A stretch of DNA of 44,652 nucleotides from a virus. Below, one piece after another: positions 1 through 7,930 of this stretch (within the stretch, counting starts at the first letter, position 1; each line of letters starts with the position of its first letter). The translations under genes were made by a program, and so were the position numbers. Location of the stretch: positions 1 to 44,652 of the IMG/VR virus record IMGVR_UViG_3300031951_000331, one strand, 5' to 3'. The notes beneath the pieces were generated by a model. That model had not been told where the DNA came from. It ran no database searches and saw nothing but the letters and a program-made list of their open reading frames with translations.

Positions 1-49
1 CTCGTCCCTGGTGACCGTCCCGTTGCTCAACACTGCGGCGGTGACGAAC
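1..49. repeat. Terminal direct repeat, left copy
   Basis: Bases 1-49 are identical to bases 44604-44652. The same 49 bases also occur at 44460-44508 and 44532-44580, because they form part of the 72-base protein repeat. The overlap keeps the reading frame, so closing the contig here gives one continuous gene. It is most likely an assembly overlap of a circular or circularly permuted genome, and the true repeat count cannot be fixed from this sequence. Confidence 0.7.
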
Positions 50-502
50 ATGCAGAGCATGTTCAGCGGCTGCTCCTCTCTCGTCACCGTCCCGTTGCTC
101 AACACTGCGGCGGTGACGACCATGCAGCTCATGTTCAACAGCTGCTCCTCTCTCGTCACCGTCCCGTTGCTCAACACTGCGGCGGTGACGACCGTGTCGA
201 GCATGTTCAACGGCTGCTCGTCCCTGGCGACCGTCCCCGCCATGAACTTCGCGGGACCAACCGCGTCTAGCGGTTACACTACACTCTTTCTCAGCTGCAC
301 CTCGCTCTCCTCGATCAAGGCTACCGGCATCCGTTTCACCTTCAGCGTCACAGGCTGCAACCTGTCGAGCGCGGCTCTGGACGCGCTCTACACCTCGCTG
401 CCAACGGTGACGGCGCAGACGATCACGGTGACGAACAATCACGGCAACGCGGCCGACACCCCGGCGATCGCGACTGCCAAGGGATGGACGGTGACAGGAT
501 GA
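1..502 (+). CDS. BspA-type leucine-rich-repeat tail protein, C-terminal part
   Basis: This is the 3' end of the gene that starts at 43117 and runs off the right edge; its start codon is not here. The frame is open from base 2. It holds three 24-residue BspA/DUF285-type repeats (72 bases each, bases 2-217) built on SSLVTVPLLNTAAVT followed by a variable MxxMFxxC stretch. A diverged repeat (218-298) and a tail ending in ATAKGWTVTG follow. Joined through the shared 49 bases, the protein would be about 662 residues, although repeat number may be under-counted in assembly. BspA-like repeats occur in bacterial surface and adhesion proteins; its place at the end of a head/tail operon suggests a virion receptor-binding or decoration role, which is inference. 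The stop overlaps the next start as ATGA. Confidence 0.75.
   Translation, partial: SSLVTVPLLNTAAVTNMQSMFSGCSSLVTVPLLNTAAVTTMQLMFNSCSSLVTVPLLNTAAVTTVSSMFNGCSSLATVPAMNFAGPTASSGYTTLFLSCTSLSSIKATGIRFTFSVTGCNLSSAALDALYTSLPTVTAQTITVTNNHGNAADTPAIATAKGWTVTG
2..217 (+). repeat. 72-base tandem repeats, left-end array
   Basis: Three direct repeats of exactly 72 bases (2-73, 74-145, 146-217), each encoding 24 residues of the BspA-like protein. The first half of each unit is almost invariant. The second half differs at the codons for MQSMFSGC, MQLMFNSC and VSSMFNGC. They continue the array that ends the window at 44317-44652. Confidence 0.9.
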
Positions 503-690
503 GCGACGGCTTCTACAAGCTCGACGGCGACATGCTGCTGCACGGGCCGAATTACGTCTACGCGCCGACGTTCACGCTGCTGCGGGAACTGAAAGACGGC
601 TACCAATACCCGATCGACGGCTGGCGCTGGTTCGACACCGAGGCCGAGGCGCGGGCGTTCCACGGGCTGCCGGCGGTCGAGCCGGACTGA
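499..690 (+). CDS. Small hypothetical phage protein, 63 residues
   Basis: I do not recognise this family. The ATG at 499 overlaps the stop of the BspA-like gene (ATGA), which favours it over an upstream in-frame start at 484. The protein is short and rich in aromatic and acidic residues (FYKLDGDMLLHGPNYVYAP, then WRWFDTEAEARAFHG), with no signal peptide, membrane segment or cysteine. The WFDTEAEARAF segment resembles the end of small tail-fibre accessory or assembly proteins that sit just after a receptor-binding gene. Its position immediately after the BspA-like gene makes a chaperone or cap role possible but unproven. Confidence 0.7.
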   Translation: MSDGFYKLDGDMLLHGPNYVYAPTFTLLRELKDGYQYPIDGWRWFDTEAEARAFHGLPAVEPD

Positions 691-693
691 TCT

Positions 694-1434
694 ATGACCG
701 GGTTCCTGCCTATTGCCGGCGGCCCGCTGGCGACGGCGACGAGGCCGGCGGCGGGAGCGGACACCGCGCTGGAGGGCGCGGCGCTTGTCGAGGCGACGGC
801 GACCGCCGACCTGACGACGCAGATCGCGCTTGCCGGCGCGGCGCAGGCCGAGGCGACGGCGACAGGCGACCTGACGAATGTCGGGGCCATCGACCTCGAG
901 GGTGCCGCGGTCGCGGAGGCCACCGCGACCGGAAGCTTGACCACAGCGATCGCGCTAGCGGGCGACGCGGTAGGCCTGGCGACGGCAACCGCCGACCTGA
1001 CGACGGCGATCCCGCTGTCCGGGTCCGCGCTTGCCGAGGCGACGGCTGCGGCCGACCTGACCACGGCGATCGCGCTGGCCGGATCCGCCGTAGCCGAAGC
1101 AACGGCTACCGGCGATCTGACCGCTGGTGGCGTGATCGCGCTCGAAGGCTCCGCCCTTGTCGAGGCAACCGCGACTGCCGCGCTGACGACGCAGATCGCG
1201 CTGTCCGGTTCCGCGCTTGCTGAGGCCACCGCGACCGGCGTGTTGACGACGGCGATCCCGCTGGCCGGCGACGCGGTCGGCCTGGCGACCGCGACCGGCG
1301 ACCTGACGACCGCGATCGCGCTGGCAGGCGACGCGCTGGTCGAGGCGAGTGCGACCGGCGACCTGACGGGCGGCGGCGCAGTCAACGACAACTCCGACTT
1401 CATCATCCGGCAGCGCCGGCGGCGCATGAGGTGA
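694..1434 (+). CDS. 20-residue-repeat structural protein, 246 residues
   Basis: Family unknown. After a short N-terminus (MTGFLPIAGGPLATATRP) the protein consists of about ten tandem repeats of 20 residues (two are 22). The consensus is TAIALAGxAxxEATATxDLT, with small and beta-branched residues at regular spacing. The C-terminus breaks the pattern with NDNSDFIIRQRRRRMR, a strongly basic tail. Such regularity suggests a beta-solenoid or other fibrous shaft; this is inference. It sits between the BspA-like gene and tail tubular protein A, so a tail or fibre component is likely. The DNA repeats are about 60 bases and more diverged than those of the BspA-like gene. No strong ribosome binding site precedes the ATG, so translation may be coupled to the gene ending at 690. 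Confidence 0.75.
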   Translation: MTGFLPIAGGPLATATRPAAGADTALEGAALVEATATADLTTQIALAGAAQAEATATGDLTNVGAIDLEGAAVAEATATGSLTTAIALAGDAVGLATATADLTTAIPLSGSALAEATAAADLTTAIALAGSAVAEATATGDLTAGGVIALEGSALVEATATAALTTQIALSGSALAEATATGVLTTAIPLAGDAVGLATATGDLTTAIALAGDALVEASATGDLTGGGAVNDNSDFIIRQRRRRMR

Positions 1435-1437
1435 GCT

Positions 1438-2052
1438 ATGCCTTCGAAGGTCTCGATCTGCAACATGGCGCTGGGCTACCTCCAGCACGGCATCCGCATC
1501 GCCGCCCTCGACGAGGGCTCGAACGAGGCGGACCAGTGCAGCCTCTACTATGAGCCCGCGCTGCGGTCTGCCCTGCGGGCCGGGCCGTGGTCGTTCGCGA
1601 CGCAGTACGCCACGCTGGCCAACCTCGGAGCGCCGGCGGCGCCGGGATGGACGCTGATGTACGCCTACCCTGCCGACGCCGTGGCTATCCGGGCGATCCT
1701 GCCGGTCATCCGCGGCACGCCGCCGCATCGGTTTCGGGTGGCCCGTTCGGCTGTGCTCGGACGGGTGATCCTCTGCGACGTGGGCGACGCGGTCGCGGAG
1801 TACACCGCCTATGTCGACGACCCGAATGCCTACGACCCGCAGTTCGTCACCGCGCTGGCGTGGCAGTTGGCAAGCGAGATGGCGCCGGTCCTCACCGGAT
1901 CGCCCCAGGCCAAGGCTGCGGCGGATCAGCAGCTCGCGCGCGCGATCAACGCGGCCTTCGTGTCGAACGGCTCTGAGGGGGTCGGCGAGCCCGCCGTCGA
2001 GGCCGAGTGGGTCCGCGCGCGGTTCGAGACGTCCGTGATGGACAACGAGTGA
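1438..2052 (+). CDS. Tail tubular protein A (T7 gp11-like)
   Basis: This 204-residue protein matches the tail tubular protein A family, the ring joining the portal to the nozzle in T7-like tails. Supporting features are the N-terminal ICNMALGYLQ segment, the characteristic YYEPALRSALRAGPWSFAT region near residues 38-57, the normal family length of about 190-200 residues, and a tubular protein B gene directly after it. A GAGGTGA ribosome binding site overlaps the preceding stop. The stop TGA shares its last base with the ATG of the next gene (TGATG), so the two tail-tube proteins are translationally coupled. Confidence 0.9.
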   Translation: MPSKVSICNMALGYLQHGIRIAALDEGSNEADQCSLYYEPALRSALRAGPWSFATQYATLANLGAPAAPGWTLMYAYPADAVAIRAILPVIRGTPPHRFRVARSAVLGRVILCDVGDAVAEYTAYVDDPNAYDPQFVTALAWQLASEMAPVLTGSPQAKAAADQQLARAINAAFVSNGSEGVGEPAVEAEWVRARFETSVMDNE

Positions 2053-4634
2053 TGCCCGCAATCCTGAAGCCATCGTTTGCCGGCGGCGAGATCGCGCCGG
2101 CGCTGCATGCCCGTGTCGACCTGTCGAAGTACCAGACCGGCCTCGCCCTGGCCCGCAACTTCTTCGTGCAGGCTCACGGGGGCGTGTCGAACCGCGCTGG
2201 GCTGCGGCTTGTCGGCGAGGCGATCGGCGACGCCGTCCTCGGGACGTCGGACGGGCGGCTGATCCCGTTTCAGTTCAACACGACCGACACCTACGTCCTG
2301 CTGTTCCAGCCGCTGACCATGCGCGTCATCCGCAACGGCGCCTTCGTGCTCGAGGCTGCGGCGTCGATCTCGGCCATCACGCAGGCCACTCCTGGCGTCG
2401 TCACGACGTCGGCCGCGCACGGGTACTCGAACGGGCAGGAGGTCTATCTGTCCGGGCTCGGCGGCATGACCGCGCTGAACGGGCGCAACGTGATCGTGAG
2501 GAACGTCACCTCGACGACCTTCACGATGGAGGACCGGAACGGCAGCGCGATCTCGACGGCATCTCTGCCGGCCTACACGTCCGGCGGCAGCGTCGCCCGG
2601 ATCTATCAGATTTCGACGCCGTATGCGGCGGCCGATTTGCCGCTGCTGAAGTTCGTGCAGTCGGCCGACACGATGACCATCACCGTTCCGAGCGCGCAGC
2701 CGCGGACGCTGCGGCGGTCGGCCCACAATTCGTGGCAGCTCGTCGTCCTGAACTTCGTGCCGGACATCGCCCAGCCTTCTGCGCCAACGGTCACGCCCAA
2801 CACGACCGGGACAACGACGTACCGCTACAAGGTCGTGGCGGTTTCTACCAGCGGCGAGCAGTCTGATCCCTCTCCTGCGACGACGATCACCAACGGCAAC
2901 GCGACGGCGAACAACACCGTGACCTGGACGTCGGTGAGCGGGGCGGCATCCTACAACGTCTACAAAGAGGGGTCCGGGCTGTACGGGTTCATCGGTCGCG
3001 CGACCGGCCTGTCGTTCTTGGACAACAACATCAAGCCCGACGAGACCGACACGCCGATCATCCTCTCGCAGCCCTTCATCACGGCGAACAACTATCCGGG
3101 ATGCGTGGCCTACCATGAGGACCGGATCGTTTACGGTCGCACGAATGCCGAGTTGCAGACCCTGTGGTTCTCGCAGCCGGCCGCGTATGGCAATTTCTCG
3201 TCGTCGATCCCGACCAAGGACGACGACGCGATCAAGATCGCCTTGCTATCGCGGCAGGTAAACGAGATTCGGCACATCGTGTCGGTCGGTGACCTCCTCG
3301 TCCTGACGAGTGGCGGCGAGTGGGTGGTCAAGGCCGGGCAGCAGTCAGACGTCATCACGCCCGCCTCGATCAGCGCGAAGGCGCAGTCCGCGCGCGGGTC
3401 GTCGCACATCGCGCCGATCGTCGTCGGCACCATGGTCCTCTACATCCAGGAGCGCGGCCAGATCGTGCGAGACCTCGGTTATCAGTTCGAGGTCGACAAC
3501 TACACCGGAAACGACCTCACGCTGCTGTCGCGCCACCTGTTCGAGGGGCGAACGATCAGGGAGTGGGGCTATGCGCAGGCGCCGTATTCGCTGATCTGGT
3601 GCGTCATGGAAGACGGCGCGCTGCTGTCGCTGACCTACCTGCGTGAGCATGAGGTCTGGGCGTGGTGCCGGCACGACACGGCCGGCGAGTTCCGGTCGGT
3701 GACCGTCATCTCGGAGGGCGGCGAGGACGTCGCGTACTTCTGCGTGCGACGCACGATCAACGGGCAGTCGCGCGTCTTCGTCGAGCGCATGGCCTCGAGG
3801 CTGGTCCTCGACGTCCAGGACAGTTTCTTCGTCGACTGCGGCCTGTCTCTCGACAACCCTGTCGGGGTCCAGTCTGTCGGCCGGCTGTCGACGGCGACGG
3901 TGACGGTCGCGCCTGGGCACGGGTGCGTGGTCGGCGACCTGGTGGACATCTCGGGCGTGCTGGCCATCAACCCGGCCTACCCGGCGACGTCGGACAAGTG
4001 GGAGGTGGCGCATCCGGTAAACGGCCGCTGGCGCGTCCTGTCGGTCGTCGACACCTCGACCATCACGATCGGCGATCCGGTGACGGGCGTCCCTGTCAAC
4101 GGGACGGCGTGGCCGGCTCACGTCAATTCCTCCCCGGTCTACGCTTTCGCGCAGCAGGGCAAGCTGCGCAGGGCGGTCAGCGTGGTCGGTGGCCTGCACC
4201 ATCTGGAGGGCCAGCAGGTCGCGGTCCTGGCGAACGGCGACGTCCAGCCGACCGCGACGGTGACCAACGGCCAGGTGAGCCTGACGCGGCCCGCGTCCCG
4301 GATCCATGTCGGGCTGCCCTACACCAGCGACATGCAGACGCTGCGCATCGACGCCGCCGGCGAGCTGCAAGGGCGCAAGAAGGCGATCCCCTACGTCACG
4401 ATCCGCATGGAGGCCACCCGCGGGCTTGCCGGGGGCCCGCGCGAGGGCACCCTCTACGAGCTCAAGCAGGGGCCGGTGGCCTACGACACGCCGACCGGCC
4501 TTCTGACGGGGGACTATCGGCTGTCGGTCCCCGGCGACTGGGGCACGGGCGGGCAGTTGTTCTTCCGGCAGTCCTATCCCCTGCCGGCGACGATCGTCGG
4601 ATTGATCCCGGAGGTGGTCCTTGGCCAGCACTGA
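2052..4634 (+). CDS. Tail tubular protein B / nozzle (T7 gp12-like)
   Basis: The 860-residue product begins MPAILKPSFAGGEIAPALHA, typical of podovirus tail tubular protein B, which forms the tail nozzle. An upstream in-frame start at 2007 exists, but 2052 is preferred because it overlaps the gp11-like stop (TGATG) and matches the family N-terminus. Two inserted beta domains share an AHGYSNGQEVYLSG / GHGCVVGDLVDISG signature (about residues 125-185 and 630-690). The same domain type recurs in the BspA-like protein, which suggests exchange among virion proteins. A fibronectin-III-like stretch (TTYRYKVVAVSTSGEQSD) lies near residues 255-275. The next gene starts inside its last 14 bases. Confidence 0.92.
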   Translation: MPAILKPSFAGGEIAPALHARVDLSKYQTGLALARNFFVQAHGGVSNRAGLRLVGEAIGDAVLGTSDGRLIPFQFNTTDTYVLLFQPLTMRVIRNGAFVLEAAASISAITQATPGVVTTSAAHGYSNGQEVYLSGLGGMTALNGRNVIVRNVTSTTFTMEDRNGSAISTASLPAYTSGGSVARIYQISTPYAAADLPLLKFVQSADTMTITVPSAQPRTLRRSAHNSWQLVVLNFVPDIAQPSAPTVTPNTTGTTTYRYKVVAVSTSGEQSDPSPATTITNGNATANNTVTWTSVSGAASYNVYKEGSGLYGFIGRATGLSFLDNNIKPDETDTPIILSQPFITANNYPGCVAYHEDRIVYGRTNAELQTLWFSQPAAYGNFSSSIPTKDDDAIKIALLSRQVNEIRHIVSVGDLLVLTSGGEWVVKAGQQSDVITPASISAKAQSARGSSHIAPIVVGTMVLYIQERGQIVRDLGYQFEVDNYTGNDLTLLSRHLFEGRTIREWGYAQAPYSLIWCVMEDGALLSLTYLREHEVWAWCRHDTAGEFRSVTVISEGGEDVAYFCVRRTINGQSRVFVERMASRLVLDVQDSFFVDCGLSLDNPVGVQSVGRLSTATVTVAPGHGCVVGDLVDISGVLAINPAYPATSDKWEVAHPVNGRWRVLSVVDTSTITIGDPVTGVPVNGTAWPAHVNSSPVYAFAQQGKLRRAVSVVGGLHHLEGQQVAVLANGDVQPTATVTNGQVSLTRPASRIHVGLPYTSDMQTLRIDAAGELQGRKKAIPYVTIRMEATRGLAGGPREGTLYELKQGPVAYDTPTGLLTGDYRLSVPGDWGTGGQLFFRQSYPLPATIVGLIPEVVLGQH

Positions 4635-5085
4635 AATCAGGCCGGCGCGGCCGGAGGACGTCGAGCCGATCGCCGCGGACATGCGGGAGGCTGACCGCCG
4701 CGAGGTCTGGGCCTCGAGCCTGGCGACGCCCCGGCTGGCCCTGGAGCGGTCTCTCGCCGCGTCGGCGGTGGCCTGGACGGGGCTGGTGGACGGACGCCCG
4801 GCGGCCATGTTCGGGGCGGCGCCGTTGTCTGAGCTGAGCGGGCGGGGATCTGCGTGGTTGCTTGGTGCCCGCGCCCTTGCGATAATCCCAAGGGATTTTC
4901 TCCTTCGCAGCAAGGACATGGTCGGCCTCATGCTGGAACGCTTCCCGGTCCTGACGAACCTGGTCGACGCGCGCAACGCGGCTTCGCTGCGGTGGCTGCG
5001 CTGGCTGGGGGCTCAATTCGGTCCGGCGCGGCCATACGGGCCGCTCGGGGCGCTCTTCGTCCCGTTCGAGCTGGGGAGGCGCTGA
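4621..5085 (+). CDS. Internal virion protein A-like (T7 gp13/DUF2833 family)
   Basis: The 154-residue protein opens IRPARPEDVEPIAADMREAD, the N-terminus of a GNAT-like acetyltransferase fold seen in the phage gp13/DUF2833 family. It ends with the NAASLRWLRWLGAQFG helix-strand that follows the acetyl-CoA site in that fold. Its place directly after the nozzle gene and before gp14-like matches T7 order. The start is taken as TTG 4621, preceded by GGAGGTGG at 4610-4617; no ATG fits as well. An exact copy of a 16-base regulatory-looking box lies inside the gene at 4877-4892. The stop overlaps the next ATG (TGATG). In T7 gp13 is dispensable for structure, and the exact role here is unknown. Confidence 0.82.
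   Translation: MASTEIRPARPEDVEPIAADMREADRREVWASSLATPRLALERSLAASAVAWTGLVDGRPAAMFGAAPLSELSGRGSAWLLGARALAIIPRDFLLRSKDMVGLMLERFPVLTNLVDARNAASLRWLRWLGAQFGPARPYGPLGALFVPFELGRR
4877..4892 (+). promoter_or_regulatory. 16-base regulatory box within the gp13-like gene
   Basis: TTGCGATAATCCCAAG is identical, base for base, to the box at 36515-36530 and oriented with transcription. No convincing -10 element lies 16-18 bases downstream of its TTGCGA, unlike the other copies. It may therefore be a binding site without a promoter, comparable in concept to the stoperators of mycobacteriophage L5. Confidence 0.45.
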
Positions 5086-5618
5086 TGTGCGACATGATCT
5101 CGATGGCGATCGCGGGGGTGGCCAGCACGGCGCTAAGCGCCTACGGGCAGATCCAGGCCGGCCAGCAGGCGCAGGCGGCGGCGGACTACAACGCGGCGGT
5201 CGCGCGGAACAACCAGATCATTGCCGACCGGCAGGCCGAGGACGCGGTCAAGCGCGGGCAGGTGGCCGAGGAGGAACAGCGCCGGCGGACGCGGGCGATC
5301 GCGGGCACGCAGCGCGCGGCGCTGGCGGCCAGCGGCGTGCAGCTCGATCAGGGCTCTCCGGCCGACATCCTGGCCGACACGGCGCAGTTCGGCGAGCTCG
5401 ACGCCCTGACGATCCGCAACAACGCGGAGCGCGAGGCCTACGGCTACCGCGTGCAGGGTATGAACTTCGGGGCCGAGGCGGGCCTCCAGCAGGGGCGGGC
5501 GTCGTCGGCGATGACGGGGGCCTACCTTGGCGCTGGGTCGACGTTGCTGTCGGGCGCGACGTCGGTGGCTGACCGCTGGTACACGCAACGGCGGCTGAAC
5601 GCGCCGAGGACCACCTGA
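5085..5618 (+). CDS. Internal virion protein B (T7 gp14-like)
   Basis: The 177-residue protein has an N-terminal hydrophobic helix (ISMAIAGVASTALSAYGQ). A long alanine/glutamine-rich helix follows (about residues 25-90), then a conserved RAIAGTQRAALAASGVQLDQGSPADIL region, and a glycine-rich hydrophobic C-terminal segment. This is the standard architecture of gp14-like proteins, which line the outer-membrane end of the ejectosome channel. The ATG at 5085 is chosen because it overlaps the previous stop and follows GGGGAGG; the longer open frame upstream is a shadow of the gp13-like gene. The stop overlaps the next start (TGATG). Confidence 0.88.
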   Translation: MCDMISMAIAGVASTALSAYGQIQAGQQAQAAADYNAAVARNNQIIADRQAEDAVKRGQVAEEEQRRRTRAIAGTQRAALAASGVQLDQGSPADILADTAQFGELDALTIRNNAEREAYGYRVQGMNFGAEAGLQQGRASSAMTGAYLGAGSTLLSGATSVADRWYTQRRLNAPRTT

Positions 5619-7930
5619 TGCCCCGCGTCCCGGTCGTGCAGGGCCAGGGGGTGATGCCCCAGGCCGTCGCCAATCCCTTCCTGCGGGCGCAGGCCTCCCC
5701 CTCCGATTTCGGCTCCGGCGAGGCGCTGGCGCGGGCGGGCCAGCAGCTCGCCTCTGCGGCCGACCGCATGGCGCAGCGGTTCGAGGTCATGCAGAAGGAG
5801 GACGACGCGCTCAAGGTCGAGTCTGCCTATGCGGCGTGGTCCGACCGCGAGCGGGCGGCGTTCTCGGACCCCGAGCGCGGCATCTACGCGCGCAAGGGCG
5901 CGAGCGCGATGGGCGCCTACGATGACGCGCGGGCGTGGTGGGACGACAACGCCAAGCGCGCGGTCGAGGGCATGGAGACGCCGCAGCAGCAGCGGCTGAT
6001 GCAGCAGATGCTCCTGCGCCGGCGCGACGCGGCGCTCGACGGGGTGGCCCGGCACGTCGCGCGCGAGCGCCAGACGGCGATGGGCGAGGCGTGGACGGCG
6101 CGCATCAAGGGCATCGAGCAGGACGCGGCGGCGGCCTACAACGACGACCGCAAGATCGCGGGGCTGATCGAGGAAGCGGACGGCGGCACGGTGTTCTGGG
6201 GCCAGCGGCAGGGCCAGACGCGCGAGGTGATCGACTTCAACCGGCGGGCGGTTCGCTCGCAGATCCGCGCGACGGTGATCGGCCGGATCGCCGAGACGGA
6301 CCCGGTGGCGGCGAAGGCGTACCTCGAGAAGCACCGCGACGAGCTGGACGGGGCGACGCAGGCGACGCTCGACCGCGCGCTCAAGGCGGGCGTGACGCAG
6401 CAGACGGCGCGCGAGGCGGTGGCGGCGGTGATGCCCAAGCCCGGCGAGCCGGTGGCGGTGGGCGACCTGCGCGATCGCATCTGGCGGGTCGAGGGCGGCG
6501 AGGCGCGCAATCCAGCACCGGGCCAGACCGCGCGCGGCGGCGGCATCACCGACCAGACGTGGCAGGAATACTCCAGGCGCCTCGGCCTCGACGAGAGTAC
6601 GCGCGGCACCCGCGAGGCGTTCGACAAGGTCTGGGTCGCCTACCAGCAGGATGCGACCGCTCGCATCGGTCGGGCGCTGTCGCCAGGCGAGCAGTACACC
6701 GCATGGTTCCTCGGGATCGAGGGCGCGCGGGCGTTTCTGTCCGCGGATCGGGGCGCTGACGCGCGCGAGGTCTACGGCCGGGTCGCGGGGGATCGGATCG
6801 CCGACCAGGCGTTCGCGGTGAACGGGAAGATGATGCAGCCCGGCATGACGGTCGGGCAGGTGCTGGATCAGATCACGGCCAAGGCTGGATCTGGGACGGC
6901 GGCGCCGTCCGAGGGAACCGTGCGCGGATCGCTCCAGCAGCGGCAGGCCGAGCTGCGCCAGCGCCTGGTGGGGCAGCCGCCGGAAGTGGTCGAGCGCGCC
7001 GAGGCCATGTTGCAGGCCGAGTTCGCCCAGCGCCGGCAGGCCGAGGACGACCAGCGCAACGCCGCGCTGCGGGCCATCCGCGAGAAGGTCTACAGCCTCA
7101 AGTCCCTCGACCAGCTCTCGCCGTCCGAGCTGGCGGTCCTTGACGGCGAACCGATCGAGCGCGAGCGCCTCGAGCAGTTCGTCTCGCGCCGGGGCAAGAC
7201 CGAGACAGACCCCGAGGTCTACGCCAAGCTGCGGCTGATGGACCCGGACGATTTCGTCGAGGTCGACCTGCTCGCGCCGGAGTACCGGACGCGCCTGTCG
7301 GAAAACGACTGGAAGCGGGAGGTCGATCGGCAGGCGACGATGACGCAGTCGGCGGATCGGCGCGCGGCGGCGGCCGAGAAGAGCGGCGAGCGCAACAGGG
7401 TGCAACTGGTCTCGGACGCGCTGCGCGAGGCCGGGATCGACCCGACGCCAAAGGAAAGCGACAAGAAGACTGCGGCGAAGGTCGCGTCGTTCAACCGCGC
7501 GCTGGATGGCCGGATCGACGGCTGGAAGGCCGAAAACAAGGGCAAGCGCATGACGTCGGCGGACATGCGCATGATGATCGACGAGCTGCTCGTCAACGGC
7601 GAGGTGCTGACCGGAAGCTGGTGGCGCAATGACGTCGACCGGACGGCGTTCCAGATGGCGACGGCGCCGGCAGAGGATCGGGCGCGCTTCGACGTGCGCG
7701 CCTTCACCTCCGACCCGGTCGATCGCGCGCGCCTGTCGCGGGTGACCGGCGTGCCGGTCGAGCAGCTCGACGGCGCCGTCGCGGCCCTCAAGCGGCTCGA
7801 GCTGCCGGTGACGCCCGAGACCCTGCGTGTCCAGCCCCTCGACAGCTACGTCGCCGCGCTGCGCCAGGCGGGCGTGCCGGTGACGGCCGAGAACCTCTCC
7901 ACCCTCCACAAGCGAGCCAACCGTCGATGA
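5618..7930 (+). CDS. Ejectosome protein with lytic-transglycosylase-like domain (gp15 position)
   Basis: This 770-residue, largely helical protein occupies the T7 gp15 slot between gp14-like and the giant gp16-like gene. Residues 1-270 are rich in coiled helices and resemble other podovirus internal virion proteins. Around residue 292 the RVEGGEARNP segment, followed by GITDQTWQEYSRRLG and YTAWFLGIEGARAFLSA (to about residue 380), matches the layout of phage lytic transglycosylases. In those enzymes an ESGG-like motif carries the catalytic glutamate, so E292 or E295 is the candidate here. In T7 that activity is in gp16, so its position in this protein is a rearrangement. It probably opens peptidoglycan during DNA injection. 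The stop overlaps the next start (ATGA). Confidence 0.8.
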   Translation: MPRVPVVQGQGVMPQAVANPFLRAQASPSDFGSGEALARAGQQLASAADRMAQRFEVMQKEDDALKVESAYAAWSDRERAAFSDPERGIYARKGASAMGAYDDARAWWDDNAKRAVEGMETPQQQRLMQQMLLRRRDAALDGVARHVARERQTAMGEAWTARIKGIEQDAAAAYNDDRKIAGLIEEADGGTVFWGQRQGQTREVIDFNRRAVRSQIRATVIGRIAETDPVAAKAYLEKHRDELDGATQATLDRALKAGVTQQTAREAVAAVMPKPGEPVAVGDLRDRIWRVEGGEARNPAPGQTARGGGITDQTWQEYSRRLGLDESTRGTREAFDKVWVAYQQDATARIGRALSPGEQYTAWFLGIEGARAFLSADRGADAREVYGRVAGDRIADQAFAVNGKMMQPGMTVGQVLDQITAKAGSGTAAPSEGTVRGSLQQRQAELRQRLVGQPPEVVERAEAMLQAEFAQRRQAEDDQRNAALRAIREKVYSLKSLDQLSPSELAVLDGEPIERERLEQFVSRRGKTETDPEVYAKLRLMDPDDFVEVDLLAPEYRTRLSENDWKREVDRQATMTQSADRRAAAAEKSGERNRVQLVSDALREAGIDPTPKESDKKTAAKVASFNRALDGRIDGWKAENKGKRMTSADMRMMIDELLVNGEVLTGSWWRNDVDRTAFQMATAPAEDRARFDVRAFTSDPVDRARLSRVTGVPVEQLDGAVAALKRLELPVTPETLRVQPLDSYVAALRQAGVPVTAENLSTLHKRANRR

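Noticed and set aside
955-4976. Long antisense frames opposite the tail-tube genes (372, 396 and 543 codons)
   Set aside because: They are arginine- and aspartate-rich shadows of well-supported sense genes and overlap each other.
5522-7909. Antisense open frame of 795 codons opposite the gp15-position gene
   Set aside because: It has the same composition bias as other antisense shadows, no recognisable domain, and would oppose a tightly coupled operon.
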